Of a stretch of DNA of 64,000 bases, positions 36,030-45,036 are shown piece by piece (position 1 is the stretch's first letter; each line of letters begins with the position of its first letter). Source of the DNA: Brevundimonas sp. (lineage in GTDB: Bacteria; Pseudomonadota; Alphaproteobacteria; Caulobacterales; Caulobacteraceae); contig SCVB01000096.1 of the NCBI GenBank assembly GCA_004296955.1, positions 62,001 to 126,000 of the forward strand, written 5' to 3'. The notes below the pieces were generated by a model, which saw only the letters and a program-made list of their open reading frames with translations, had not been told where the DNA came from and did not search any database. The position numbers were made by a program, and so were the translations under genes.

Positions 36030-36065
36030 AGCGGCTGAGGGCGTCGCCGCGGCGGCGCGGGCCGA

Positions 36066-36149
36066 TGGTGCGGGCGGTCGGACTCGAACCGACACTCCAG
36101 AAGGACCCGGGTTTTAAGCCCGGTGCGTCTACCATTTCGCCACGCCCGC
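36066..36149 (-). tRNA. tRNA-Leu(UAA)
   Basis: An 84-base gene with a seven-base acceptor stem (GCGGGCG/CGCCCGC), leucine-type D-arm (TGGCGAAATGGTAGACGC), and anticodon stem CCGGG/CCCGG with loop CTTAAAA, giving anticodon UAA. A long variable arm, T-arm GTCGG/CCGAC around TTCGAGT, and an encoded CCA end complete it. It reads the UUA codon, rare in this high-GC genome. Confidence 0.96.
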
Positions 36150-36160
36150 ACGCGTCGCCC

Positions 36161-36177
36161 TCGCCGCCAGGCGGCGA
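36161..36177. repeat. Perfect GC-rich inverted repeat upstream of tRNA-Leu
   Basis: TCGCCGCC-A-GGCGGCGA, 8-bp arms around one base, 12 bp upstream of the tRNA 5' end. It could be a REP-like element or a terminator-like hairpin for an upstream transcript; no T-tract follows on either strand. Confidence 0.4.
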
Positions 36178-36346
36178 ATTCCCGCGTCGGATCGGCTCGT
36201 CGCGGAAGGTCAGGCGAGCGCCGAGACGGGTAAGGCCTTTGGGTCCCGCCCGTCCACTGGTTTCACGAGCGGGCGCGAACCGGCCGCGGGACAGTTGCGC
36301 CGCCCGGCGAGGGCGACAGCCGGCCGGCCCGGACAGCCGCTCCGGC

Positions 36347-37777
36347 TCAGTGCGCCGCCGCGTCCGCGGGCCGCATGGCCCGGAAATCGACGTCCGAATC
36401 CGCGATCAACCAGACCAGCGCCGCCCAGGCCGCCACGTTCTGGCTCAGTTGCGCCGGATCGATCTTGTCCAGGGTGTCGTCGGCCGTGTGGTGCAGGTCG
36501 AAATAGCGGGAGCCGTCCTGGTTGAGGCCGAACACCGGCACCCCTGCGCCGGCCAGGGGACCGATGTCGGCGCCGCCGTGCAACTCGGGCTGGGGCGAGG
36601 GCAGGACGCCGATCGGATACAGCACGCTCGCGGCGGCCCGGGCGAAGTCCGAACCTTGCGCGCCGGGCGGCAGGCCGAGGGCGTAGACCCGGTCGGCGCC
36701 GAAATCACTCTCGCCGGCGATGATGTGTTTTTCGACCGCCGCGCCGACGCCGCGCAGATAGGCGCCGCCGCCGTTGCCCATGTTGTTCGGCTGGTCCACC
36801 TCTTCCGAGCCGTACAGGACGACGCGGATGGTCCGGGCCGGACGCCGTCCGCTCTCGGCGATGGCCTTGGCCGCCGCCAGGGTGATCGCCCCGCCGGCGC
36901 CGTCGTCGATGGCGCCCGTGCCCAGGTCCCAGCTGTCCATATGCGAGCCCAGGACGATGATCTCTTCGGGCCGCGAGCGGCCGGGGATGTCGCCGATGAC
37001 GTTCTGGCTGACCGTCTGATAAGTATGGGCGGTCGAGGACAGCCGGATGCGCACGGTCTCGCCCATTTCGATCAGGCGCGAGACGGTGTCGGCGTCCGGC
37101 GCGGCCAGGGCGAAGCCCGGCAGGGGCACGACGCCGTCGACATAGCGGGTGGTGCCGGTGTGGGGCATGCGGTGGTCGTCCGAACCGACCGAGCGCATGA
37201 TGAAGGCGACCGCCCCCTTGGCCGCGGCCGCGCCGGGTCCGGCGCCGCGGATGCGCGTCAGCGGGCCGTAGCCCGAGCCGTCCTGCATCCGCACCATCTG
37301 GCCGGCGTCGACATAGGCGATCTTGCCCGCCAACGAGCCCGCCGGGGCGGCGTTCAGCGCCTCGAGGCTGTCGAACCGGACCACTTCGGCCTCGATCACG
37401 CCGTTGGTGCCGGGCGAATGGCCGAGGGCGGCGACGACCAGCCGCTGCGGCCGGGCGCCGACGATGGCGGCGCTCTCCTCGCCCCGCTCCCAGCCGACCA
37501 GCGGGAAGTCCTCAATGCGCACGTTCCGGAAGCCCTGCGCGCGCATATAGTCTGCAGCCCAGGCCGCGGCGTCCTGCTCGGCCTTCGACCCCGCCGGCCG
37601 GGCGCCGAAGCGGGTGGTCAGCTGGGTGACGTAGTCGAGCGCGATATTCTCGTTCAGCGCCGCGTCGCGGATGGTCCCGGCCCGCGCCACGGCGGCGGCG
37701 TCCTGCGCCATGGCGGGCGCCGCCGCGAGAGTCAGGGCCAGGGCGCTGGCGGCGAGAAGGCGAACGGACAGGCGCAT
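36347..37777 (-). CDS. M28-family zinc aminopeptidase, secreted
   Basis: A 476-residue metallopeptidase with a signal peptide ending AMA-Q (about residue 24). A PA-like insert lies in the middle. The M28 zinc site is seen in GSHMDSWDLGTGAIDDGAGG, SEEVDQPNN, GESDFGAD and FDLHHTADDTLDKID. It likely trims peptides in the periplasm. A 197-bp stretch with no gene lies between it and the tRNA. A 103-bp gap separates it from the DUF3297 gene upstream. Confidence 0.92.
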   Translation of the reverse strand: MRLSVRLLAASALALTLAAAPAMAQDAAAVARAGTIRDAALNENIALDYVTQLTTRFGARPAGSKAEQDAAAWAADYMRAQGFRNVRIEDFPLVGWERGEESAAIVGARPQRLVVAALGHSPGTNGVIEAEVVRFDSLEALNAAPAGSLAGKIAYVDAGQMVRMQDGSGYGPLTRIRGAGPGAAAAKGAVAFIMRSVGSDDHRMPHTGTTRYVDGVVPLPGFALAAPDADTVSRLIEMGETVRIRLSSTAHTYQTVSQNVIGDIPGRSRPEEIIVLGSHMDSWDLGTGAIDDGAGGAITLAAAKAIAESGRRPARTIRVVLYGSEEVDQPNNMGNGGGAYLRGVGAAVEKHIIAGESDFGADRVYALGLPPGAQGSDFARAAASVLYPIGVLPSPQPELHGGADIGPLAGAGVPVFGLNQDGSRYFDLHHTADDTLDKIDPAQLSQNVAAWAALVWLIADSDVDFRAMRPADAAAH

Positions 37778-37880
37778 GACGACTCCGGGACTGTAAGGAG
37801 CCGGAACCTGGACCCTTCAATGGGAGCGGACAAGCATCGGGCGCCAGAGTTTTTTCGACCGCGCCATAAGGCGTGTGGGC

Positions 37881-38117
37881 CTACTCGCCCTTGACCCAGG
37901 CCTCGACCGGACCCTGCAGCTTGACGGTCAGGGCCTTGCCCCGGCGGTCGACGCGATTTCCGACGGCGAGGCGGACCCAGCCTTCGGAGATGCAGTATTC
38001 CTCGACATTGGTCTTTTCCTCGCCCTTGAAGCGGACGCCGATTCCCTTGGCCAGCAGATCGGCGTCGTGGAAGGGGCTGTCGGGATCGACGGACAGGCGG
38101 TCGGGAAGGTCGGTCAT
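37881..38117 (-). CDS. DUF3297-family protein
   Basis: A 78-residue cytoplasmic protein, DRLSVDPDSPFHDADLLAKG near the start and EGWVRLAVGNRVDRRGKALT near the middle, as in DUF3297 proteins of alpha- and gammaproteobacteria. Function unknown. Start is ATG at 38117; the open frame continues upstream but without family similarity. Confidence 0.8.
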   Translation of the reverse strand: MTDLPDRLSVDPDSPFHDADLLAKGIGVRFKGEEKTNVEEYCISEGWVRLAVGNRVDRRGKALTVKLQGPVEAWVKGE

Positions 38118-38257
38118 GATTATGCGCTCGGCGTAAAGACAGGCCGCGCCTTTAGACGAGGACAGCGTCCATGTCCAAGCGGGGCGACGCAGGGGCCGCC
38201 TGCTCACATTTCGCCGCAATCGTCCGCCTCTCTGGGGCGCGAATGGAGGAATAACCC

Positions 38258-39058
38258 ATGATTTCAAGCCTGTTGGCTGCCGTTGCGCTCGCCCAGACAC
38301 CAGTCTGTGCGCCGATCGCCGGCGCGGATCTGTTGTGGGAAGACCCCGGGGTCCGTTTCGTCTTCGTCGGCGAGACGCACGGCGCTGCCGAACCGCCCGT
38401 CGCTTTCGCCGAGATGGTCTGCGCCCGGTCGGCGGCTGGCCCCGTCGTGGTGGCGCTGGAGATGCCGGCGGCGATGCAGGCCGACCTGGACCGGTGGTTC
38501 GCCTCTGACGGCGGCCCGGCGGCGCGCCACGCCCTTCTGGCCCACGACTATTGGGACGTGGACCATGCCGACGGGCGGTCGAGCGCGGCCATGCTGGCAA
38601 TGCTGGAGCGACTCCTTGACCTTGCGGCCGCCGGACGGGACCTCACGATCCGCGCCTATCAGCCCAGCGACCGCCGCCCGACAGGATTCGACCAGTCCTA
38701 TTACGAGGTCGACATGGCCCGGCTGCTGATCGACGCGGCGGCGGTTCGCCCGGAGGCGTCGGTGCTGGCCCTCGGCGGATCGCTTCATGCGATGAAGACC
38801 TTCTCGCCGCGCCACGGCTTCCTGTTCGCCGCCGGCCACCTGAATCCCGCCCACGTCCGCTCGCTGGTCGTCGCCCACCAGGGCGGCTCGGTCTGGGCCT
38901 GTTTCGGTCCGACACGGGCCGACTGCGGCGTAAGAGAGTTGAGCGTCGGCTTCGATCCCGCCCGGCGTGGCGTGATCCTCGAAGTCCAGCAAGATGGGTC
39001 GTGGGACGGGCTGTTGGCTCTTGGACCGACCACCGCCTCGCCACCCGCCGCTCAGTAG
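38258..39058 (+). CDS. Secreted protein with GETHG motif (ChaN/EreA-like fold)
   Basis: A 266-residue protein with a short signal-like N-terminus (MISSLLAAVALAQTPVCA). The motif FVFVGETHGAAEPP (about 34-47) and VVALEMPAAM (about 64-73) match the haem-binding ChaN-like and erythromycin-esterase-like superfamily, which shares the GE-x-H and E-x-P elements. Later, LALGGSLHAMK carries a further His. Possible roles are haem/iron binding or ester hydrolysis; sequence alone does not decide. It stands alone, 140 bp from the divergent DUF3297 gene. Confidence 0.7.
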   Translation: MISSLLAAVALAQTPVCAPIAGADLLWEDPGVRFVFVGETHGAAEPPVAFAEMVCARSAAGPVVVALEMPAAMQADLDRWFASDGGPAARHALLAHDYWDVDHADGRSSAAMLAMLERLLDLAAAGRDLTIRAYQPSDRRPTGFDQSYYEVDMARLLIDAAAVRPEASVLALGGSLHAMKTFSPRHGFLFAAGHLNPAHVRSLVVAHQGGSVWACFGPTRADCGVRELSVGFDPARRGVILEVQQDGSWDGLLALGPTTASPPAAQ

Positions 39059-39071
39059 TATGCGTGACAGC

Positions 39072-39103
39072 TTGACCTGACGCCGCGTCAATCGGCTAGG
39101 TTC
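39072..39103 (+). promoter_or_regulatory. Candidate housekeeping promoter
   Basis: TTGACC (39072-39077) and GCTAGGTTC (39095-39103) resemble the Caulobacter-type sigma-73 elements TTGAC and GCTANAWC with slightly long spacing. The next start codon is at 39128. A plausible promoter for the hydrolase gene. Confidence 0.4.
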
Positions 39104-39127
39104 GTTGCGAATAACTACGGACCTGAG

Positions 39128-40006
39128 ATGAGCGACCCTGTTATCCGCGACTTCATCGCCGAGGCCTCCGACGGCTATCCGCTGTCGCTGCGGCTGACCT
39201 CGGCCGCAACTCCGACCGTCGCCGTGCTGGTCAGTTCGGGCACCGGCTTTCCCAAGGGCTTCTACGACCGGTTCGCCCGGCGTCTGGCGGCGCGCGGCGC
39301 GGCCGTCCTGACCTATGATTTCCGCGGCATCGCCGGCTCGCGGCCCGAGGATCTCGCGGCCATGCAGATGGACTACCCCGACTGGGGCCGGCTCGACATG
39401 CCCGCCGCCCTGGACGCACTGATTGCGGCCGCGCCGGGCCTGCCGGTCGTCCATGTCGGCCACAGCGTCGGCGGCCATTTTCTCGGTTTCATGCCCAACC
39501 ACCACCGGATCGACCGACACGCCTTCGTCTCGGTGGGCAGCGGCTTCTGGGGCCGGCATCACCGATCGTACAATCCGCTCGAACTGTTCTTCTGGTTCGG
39601 ATTCGGTCCGTGGAGCCTGCGCCGCCACGGCTATATCCGGGGCGGCGGCCTCTGGGCCGGAACCGACCTTCCGCGCGGAGTCTGGGAGACCTGGCGGCGC
39701 TGGTGCCTGAAGGAGGCCTATTTCCTCGACGAACTGAAGGACCGCCTCAGACCCCACCATTTCGAGGCGGTGACGGCGCCGATCCGCTCATGGATATTCA
39801 CCGACGACCCGATCGCCACGCCCGTCACCTCGCCGATCCTGCTGCAGATCTATCCCAATGCCCCGCGCGAGGTCGTGGTCCGCCACCCGGCCGACTACGG
39901 CGTCCCGCGCATCGGCCACGAAGGGGCTTTCCGGAAGGGAATGGAGGGCTTGTGGGACGAGATGTTCGACTGGCTGGTTGAACCTTCGCCCGCGGTCCCC
40001 AGTTAA
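39128..40006 (+). CDS. Alpha/beta hydrolase
   Basis: A 292-residue serine hydrolase-fold protein without a signal peptide. The nucleophile elbow is VGHSVGGHF (about 108-116), with an acid after the sixth strand near FTDDPIATP (about 228) and a His in RIGHEGAFRKG (about 267). It has an aromatic-rich lid (FFWFGFGPWSLRRHGY). This resembles uncharacterised YqiA/esterase-like hydrolases. Substrate unknown. The aldo/keto reductase gene follows after 24 bp. Confidence 0.85.
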   Translation: MSDPVIRDFIAEASDGYPLSLRLTSAATPTVAVLVSSGTGFPKGFYDRFARRLAARGAAVLTYDFRGIAGSRPEDLAAMQMDYPDWGRLDMPAALDALIAAAPGLPVVHVGHSVGGHFLGFMPNHHRIDRHAFVSVGSGFWGRHHRSYNPLELFFWFGFGPWSLRRHGYIRGGGLWAGTDLPRGVWETWRRWCLKEAYFLDELKDRLRPHHFEAVTAPIRSWIFTDDPIATPVTSPILLQIYPNAPREVVVRHPADYGVPRIGHEGAFRKGMEGLWDEMFDWLVEPSPAVPS

Positions 40007-40030
40007 ACCGCTCCCCTCCCGGAGCCTCCC

Positions 40031-40882
40031 ATGACCGACCAACCCGCCATCACCGTCGACGGCCACGCCATTCCCCTGCTCGGATTCGGCACCTGGAACC
40101 TGACGCCCGAGGTGGCCCGGACCATGGTCGCCGAGGCCCTGCGCATCGGCTATCGGCACATCGACACGGCCTGGATCTATCACAATGAGGCGGCGGTCGG
40201 GGACGGCATCCGCGACGCCATCGCCGCCGGCCATGTCGCCCGCGAGGACATCTGGCTGACGACCAAGATCTGGGTCGCCCATTTCGACCGCGAAGGTCTG
40301 CTGAACCAGGCCCGGGAGTCCGTCGCCAGCCTCGGTTTCACCCCCGACCTGCTGCTGCTGCACTGGCCGAAGGCCGAACCGGCGTGGGAGGAGACCCTCG
40401 GCGCCCTGAATGAGGCGAAGGACCTTGGCCTGACCCGGACCATCGGCCTGTCCAACTTCCCGTCGGCCGAATTCCGCAAGGCCCAGTCGCTGTCGAAGGC
40501 CAGACTGGTCACCAACCAGGTCGAATACCACCCCTACCTCAAGCTCTCGAAGCTCAAGGCCGCCGCGAAGGAACTCGGCTCCGCCATCACCGCCTGGTCG
40601 CCGCTGGCTCAGGGGGCGATCGCGGACGACCCGACCCTGATCGAAATCGGCAAGGCCCATGGCAAGACGCCGGGTCAGGTCACCCTGCGCTGGCTGATCC
40701 AGCAGAACGTCATCGCCATTCCGCGTACCTCCAAGGTCAGCCGGGCCGAAGAGAATTTCGACGTCTTCGATTTCCAGCTGACGGAAGAAGAGGTCGACCG
40801 CATCCACGCCCTCGCCCGTCCCGACGGCCGCCTGGGCGACTGGATTGATCCCGCCTTCAAATGGGATGAAGAATGGGCCTGA
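40031..40882 (+). CDS. Aldo/keto reductase
   Basis: A 283-residue TIM-barrel NADPH-dependent reductase of the DkgA/DkgB kind. Signatures are GFGTWNLTPEVARTMVAEAL, the catalytic tetrad Asp/Tyr in HIDTAWIYHNE (about 39-49), Lys in TTKIWV, His in LLLHWPK, and C-terminal IPRTSKVSRAEEN for phosphate binding. It likely detoxifies aldehydes or reduces keto sugars. It may share a transcript with the hydrolase. Confidence 0.92.
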   Translation: MTDQPAITVDGHAIPLLGFGTWNLTPEVARTMVAEALRIGYRHIDTAWIYHNEAAVGDGIRDAIAAGHVAREDIWLTTKIWVAHFDREGLLNQARESVASLGFTPDLLLLHWPKAEPAWEETLGALNEAKDLGLTRTIGLSNFPSAEFRKAQSLSKARLVTNQVEYHPYLKLSKLKAAAKELGSAITAWSPLAQGAIADDPTLIEIGKAHGKTPGQVTLRWLIQQNVIAIPRTSKVSRAEENFDVFDFQLTEEEVDRIHALARPDGRLGDWIDPAFKWDEEWA

Positions 40883-40921
40883 AGCGCCGCGGATAGTCGG
40901 CGCTCTGAGGGAGCGAGACAG

Positions 40922-41170
40922 ATGGGCTCGGTGCTGGGATTTCCCGGCGTCGATCCGCTCGACGCGGCGGTCGGCGCGAGGCTGAAGCGGTGGCGCGAGG
41001 ACCGCGGCCTGTCCATTGAGGACATCGCGGACCTGATTCACATATCGGCCGAAGAGGCCCGTCGCGCCGAGGCCGGCCGCGCCCATCTGACCACCGCCCA
41101 GATCGGCGCCGCCACCAGCGCCCTGCACCTGCCGCTGTGGGCCTTGGTGTCCGATACGCGCGCTTACTGA
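40922..41170 (+). CDS. XRE-family helix-turn-helix protein
   Basis: An 82-residue protein made almost only of a Cro/CI-type HTH domain (about 17-70, GARLKRWREDRGLSIEDIAD, then ISAEEARRAEAGR). It is probably a small transcription regulator. It lies 39 bp after the aldo/keto reductase gene. Confidence 0.82.
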   Translation: MGSVLGFPGVDPLDAAVGARLKRWREDRGLSIEDIADLIHISAEEARRAEAGRAHLTTAQIGAATSALHLPLWALVSDTRAY

Positions 41171-41243
41171 AAGGCCGCACGCGCCATGGCGTGACACGAC
41201 GCCCGCGCCCGCCTAATCCATGACGCTCTGACGGAGCGTCCCC

Positions 41244-42773
41244 TTGGCCTACAAATCCCTGCGCGACTTCATGGCCATGCTCGAGGCCGAGGGCGAACTG
41301 GTTCGCGTCTCCGAGCCCGTTTCCACCCATCTGGAGATGACCGAGATCCAGACCCGCCTGCTGCGCAACGGCGGCCCGGCGGTGCTGTTCGAAAAGCCTG
41401 TGATGCCCGACGGCTCGATCAGTCCCATCCCCTGCCTCGCCAATCTGTTCGGGACGGTGAAGCGCGTGGCCATGGGCGTGACCATGGAGAAGAAGACCCG
41501 CACCACCGCTGCCGAACTGCGCGAGGTCGGCGAGTTGCTGGCCTTCCTGCGCAACCCGACCCCGCCGCGCGGCCTGTCGGACGCCATGGAGATGCTGCCG
41601 CTGGCGAAGACCGTGATGTCGATGCGGCCGAAAGTGGTGAAGTCCGCCCCGGTGCAGCAGGTCGTGCTCAAGGGCGACCAGATCGACCTGACCAGCCTGC
41701 CCGTCCAGGGCTGCTGGCCCGGCGAGCCCGCGCCGCTGATCACCTGGGGCCTCGTGGTGACGAAGGGCCCGTCCGAGGACCGCGAGGACGACTTCAACCT
41801 CGGCATCTACCGCATGCAGGTGCTGGGCAAGGACCGGGCAATTATGCGCTGGCTGGCCCACCGCGGCGGGGCCCAGCACTATGCGCGGCACAAGAAGGCC
41901 GGGAAGAAGGGGCCCCTGCCCTGCGCCGTCGTGCTCGGCGCCGACCCCGGGACCATTCTGGCGGCGGTGACGCCGGTGCCCGACACCCTGTCCGAATACC
42001 AGTTCGCCGGTCTGCTGCGCGGCGCCAAGGCCGAGTTGGCGCCCTGCAAATCCATCCCGCTGATGGTCCCCGCCAACGCCGAGATCGTGCTGGAGGGCCA
42101 CGTCCTGTTCGACGAGCACGCGCCCGAGGGCCCCTACGGCGACCACACCGGCTATTACAACTCGGTCGAGACCTTCCCCGTCTTCCAGGTCACCGCGATC
42201 ACCATGCGGAAGGACCCCATCTATCTGACCACCTTCACCGGCCGCCCGCCCGACGAGCCCTCGGTGCTCGGCGAAGCGCTGAATGAGGTCTTCATCCCCC
42301 TGCTGCGCGCCCAGTTCCCGGAGATCACCGACTTCTGGCTGCCGCCCGAGGGGTGCAGCTACCGCATCGCCGTGGTGTCGATGAAGAAGGCCTACCCCGG
42401 CCACGCCAAGCGGGTGATGCTCGGCGTCTGGAGCTATCTGCGCCAGTTCATGTACACAAAGTGGGTCATCGTCGTGGACGACGACATCGACGCTCGCGAC
42501 TGGAAACAGGTCATGTGGGCCATCTCGACCAAGATGGACCCGGCGCGCGACATCACGGTCATCGAGAACACCCCGATCGACTACCTCGACTTCGCCAGCC
42601 CCGAGAGCGGCCTCGGCTCCAAGATCGGCCTCGACGCCACCGACAAATGGCCGCCCGAGACCAAGCGCGAATGGGGCGAGGAAATCCGCATGGACGACAC
42701 TGTCGTTTCGCGTGTGTCCGAAATCTGGGACACGCTCGGATTGCCGGGTGACGGAACGCCGATCTGGAAATAG
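41244..42773 (+). CDS. ubiD: UbiD-family decarboxylase
   Basis: Prenylated-FMN-dependent decarboxylase; the housekeeping member converts 3-polyprenyl-4-hydroxybenzoate to polyprenylphenol in ubiquinone synthesis. The 509-residue protein begins [20 protein letters not shown] and has [35 protein letters not shown], and the active-site region [12 protein letters not shown]. It starts with TTG at 41244, with GGAG 7 bases before. The flavin prenyltransferase gene ubiX is not in the window. Confidence 0.92.
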   Translation: MAYKSLRDFMAMLEAEGELVRVSEPVSTHLEMTEIQTRLLRNGGPAVLFEKPVMPDGSISPIPCLANLFGTVKRVAMGVTMEKKTRTTAAELREVGELLAFLRNPTPPRGLSDAMEMLPLAKTVMSMRPKVVKSAPVQQVVLKGDQIDLTSLPVQGCWPGEPAPLITWGLVVTKGPSEDREDDFNLGIYRMQVLGKDRAIMRWLAHRGGAQHYARHKKAGKKGPLPCAVVLGADPGTILAAVTPVPDTLSEYQFAGLLRGAKAELAPCKSIPLMVPANAEIVLEGHVLFDEHAPEGPYGDHTGYYNSVETFPVFQVTAITMRKDPIYLTTFTGRPPDEPSVLGEALNEVFIPLLRAQFPEITDFWLPPEGCSYRIAVVSMKKAYPGHAKRVMLGVWSYLRQFMYTKWVIVVDDDIDARDWKQVMWAISTKMDPARDITVIENTPIDYLDFASPESGLGSKIGLDATDKWPPETKREWGEEIRMDDTVVSRVSEIWDTLGLPGDGTPIWK

Positions 42774-42807
42774 GGTGGCCGCCTGATCGCGCTTGGGAGG
42801 GCCGATA

Positions 42808-43416
42808 TTGGGCGCGTTCGAGATCTTTTTCAGCTTCTACGCCCTCATCCTCGGCCTCGCCGTGGTCGAGGTTCTGTCCGGCATCCTGAAGGTGGTGCGC
42901 GCCGAGGATCGGCCCAGGATCGGCGTTCTGACGCCCTTGCTGACGATCTGGGTTCTGCTCGACCTCGCAAACTTCTGGGGCGGCGCGCAGTACGACACCC
43001 GCGATGGAATCGTCGGCTACCCCAAGATACTGCTGAGCCTGCTCGTCGCCTGCATTTACTACGTCGCCGCAGGTTTGATCTATCCGGAGAAGGTCGGCGG
43101 AACAGATGATCTCGATGATCACTACGACCAGCGCAAGCGACTGGTGCTCGGCGGTATTGTCACGGCCAATGCCATCGGAAACCTGTTTCTTCCGCTCGTC
43201 GGACCGGATCGGGATACGTTCTCGGCGTTGATAGGTGAGAATCCCGGAATGTTTCTGATGTACTTGATCGTTACATTCTTTCCGCTGACCCTTCTCCCGA
43301 TTCGCAGCCGACGACTCAATGCAATACTGCTGCTGGTCATGATCACTTGGTATATTACTGCCGGTCTGGGCCTGTTTGCACTGCTCGGTGCGCCGGGTAT
43401 GCCCGAGGCGGCTTGA
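42808..43416 (+). CDS. Multi-spanning membrane protein, unknown function (paralogue 1)
   Basis: A 202-residue protein with about five to six hydrophobic segments. It begins GAFEIFFSFYALILGLAVVE; the gene behind it begins with nearly the same pattern, so the pair looks like an old tandem duplication. TTG at 42808 is chosen because GGGAGG lies 7 bases upstream; an in-frame TTG at 42793 lacks this. The 3' half has visibly lower GC than its neighbours, which may mean acquisition by transfer. No known domain. Confidence 0.72.
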   Translation: MGAFEIFFSFYALILGLAVVEVLSGILKVVRAEDRPRIGVLTPLLTIWVLLDLANFWGGAQYDTRDGIVGYPKILLSLLVACIYYVAAGLIYPEKVGGTDDLDDHYDQRKRLVLGGIVTANAIGNLFLPLVGPDRDTFSALIGENPGMFLMYLIVTFFPLTLLPIRSRRLNAILLLVMITWYITAGLGLFALLGAPGMPEAA

Positions 43417-43417
43417 G

Positions 43418-43969
43418 ATGAGCGCGTTCGAGTTCTTCTTCACCTTCTACAGCTTGATCATGGGCTTGGCCGTGGCCAACGCCGCGGGCGGGTTCGGGGC
43501 CATGTGGCGTGACCGGCACGATCTGCGGATCGGATGGTGCGTGCCCCTGCTCAGCGCGCTGATCCTATTCAGCGCCGTCGGAGTTTGGCTGGCGGCCTGG
43601 AGCGACGCCGAAACGCAGGTCATCAACCAGATCCAGTTGTTCGCCGCCCTGGGCGTCGCCGTGCCCTACGTCTTCATCAGCGTCGCCATGTTCCCGCGGG
43701 ATGCGAGCGGGGGTCGGCTTGATGCGCACTACCTGTCCCATTCCCGCTCGCTTATCGGCGCGGTGATAGTCAGTCGCCTGACGGCGTTGCTGATGAATCT
43801 CTCCGACGGCTACCAGCCGGACCTGTCTGGTCTCGCGACGAGCCTGGTTCCCCAGTGGACGGTGCTCATCACGCTGTTGTTCTGGCGGAACCTGCGTGCG
43901 CACCAGATCGGCCTGGCCCTGCTGGCGGCTCACACCCTGTGGCGTGTCGCCGTCTGGAGCCCTTCGTGA
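43418..43969 (+). CDS. Multi-spanning membrane protein, unknown function (paralogue 2)
   Basis: A 183-residue membrane protein starting SAFEFFFTFYSLIMGLAVAN, one base after the stop of paralogue 1, so co-translated. It has about five hydrophobic segments and a shared middle pattern (LDAHYLSHSRSLIG here, LDDHYDQRKRLVLGG in paralogue 1). The two could form a hetero-oligomer. Function unknown. It converges on the WYL regulator gene. Confidence 0.72.
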   Translation: MSAFEFFFTFYSLIMGLAVANAAGGFGAMWRDRHDLRIGWCVPLLSALILFSAVGVWLAAWSDAETQVINQIQLFAALGVAVPYVFISVAMFPRDASGGRLDAHYLSHSRSLIGAVIVSRLTALLMNLSDGYQPDLSGLATSLVPQWTVLITLLFWRNLRAHQIGLALLAAHTLWRVAVWSPS

Positions 43970-43973
43970 GCGA

Positions 43974-44948
43974 TCAGTCCCGATAGAGCGCCGCCAACTG
44001 TTGGATCGTGTCACGCATCGCCGACCTCAGCTCGGCTGGCGCCAGCACCTCGACCTCGGCTCCAAGGCGCAGGAAATCGATCGCGGCGTGTTCGACCGAC
44101 TCGATCGGCACGGTGACCTCAATCCAGCCGTCACCACCCTGCACCTCGATCACGGCCGCGATCCGCGCCTGCTCGACTCCCAGCCGCGCCAGCCGTTTCA
44201 GACCAGGCTTCGACACGCGCAAGGTGGCGGTTCCGGTGAAGATGTCGCTCTCGAACCGACGCGACGTCTCCGCCCACCATGCCGCGAGGTCGAAGCCGGC
44301 GGGCCGCTCGAACGTCGTCTCTTCGACGGTCAGTTCCAGGATGTTCGACACCCGATAGGTCCGCGGCTCCTGTCGCCGCCCCTCCGCCGGCCGTGCCGCC
44401 AGATACCAGAGCCCGCCCTTGAGGATCAGGCCCAACGGCTCCAGCGTCCGCGCCACCTCGCCCTTCCAGCTTTCGTAGCGCACCGCGATGCGGCGGCTGT
44501 TCCATACCGCCTGGGCGATGGCGGGCAGGCGTTCGGCCTCGTCCGCATCCTGATACCAGCCGACCGGATCGAGGTGGAACCGCCCGGCCAGCCGCTCCGC
44601 CGCCGCCTGCCTTTCCGGCGGAAGCGCGGCCAGCAGTTTCAGCTGCATGGTCGTCACCGCGCCGGAAAAGCCCATCTGCGCCGCCGGCCCGGACAGGCCG
44701 CCCAGAAACAGAGTCTCCGCCTCCGCATCGGTCAGGCCGGTCAGCCGGGTGCGATAGCCGTCCATCAGCTGGAACCCGCCCGCCCGGCCGCGGTCGGCAT
44801 AGACCGGCGCCCCCGCCGCGCTCAGCTGGTCGATGTCGCGGTAGATGGTGCGCACCGAGACCTCGAACTCCGCCGCCAGCGTCTCGGCCGTCAGGCGCCC
44901 CCGGGTCTGGAGCAGCAGGAGAATGGAAAGCAGTCGGCTGGCGCGCAT
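43974..44948 (-). CDS. YafY-type HTH/WYL transcription regulator
   Basis: A 324-residue regulator with an N-terminal winged helix-turn-helix (about 5-58, RLLSILLLLQTRGRLTAETL, then FEVSVRTIYRDIDQL). A central WYL domain (about 140-215, AVRYESWKGE and GLWYLAARPAEG) and a WCX-type C-terminal extension follow. WYL domains sense nucleic acid or nucleotide ligands. It is divergent from the two genes at 45037-46301, with an inverted repeat in the 88-bp gap, so it probably controls them and itself. Confidence 0.9.
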   Translation of the reverse strand: MRASRLLSILLLLQTRGRLTAETLAAEFEVSVRTIYRDIDQLSAAGAPVYADRGRAGGFQLMDGYRTRLTGLTDAEAETLFLGGLSGPAAQMGFSGAVTTMQLKLLAALPPERQAAAERLAGRFHLDPVGWYQDADEAERLPAIAQAVWNSRRIAVRYESWKGEVARTLEPLGLILKGGLWYLAARPAEGRRQEPRTYRVSNILELTVEETTFERPAGFDLAAWWAETSRRFESDIFTGTATLRVSKPGLKRLARLGVEQARIAAVIEVQGGDGWIEVTVPIESVEHAAIDFLRLGAEVEVLAPAELRSAMRDTIQQLAALYRD

Positions 44949-44970
44949 TTTTCGACACTAGCCGATAAAT

Positions 44971-44989
44971 CCTGACAACAGGTGTCAGG
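44971..44989. promoter_or_regulatory. Inverted repeat, candidate WYL regulator operator
   Basis: CCTGACA-ACAGG-TGTCAGG: perfect 7-bp arms around five bases, 22 bp upstream of the regulator start and 47 bp upstream of the divergent gene. This is the classic place for an autoregulatory operator. Confidence 0.6.
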
Positions 44990-45036
44990 TTACGGGCTGT
45001 ACCCTTCTCGCATCACCCCTTGCGAAGGAAGCCGCC

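Noticed and set aside
36066-36177. Integration site or genomic island at tRNA-Leu
   Set aside because: No integrase, no direct repeat of the tRNA 3' end nearby, and flanking genes look native.
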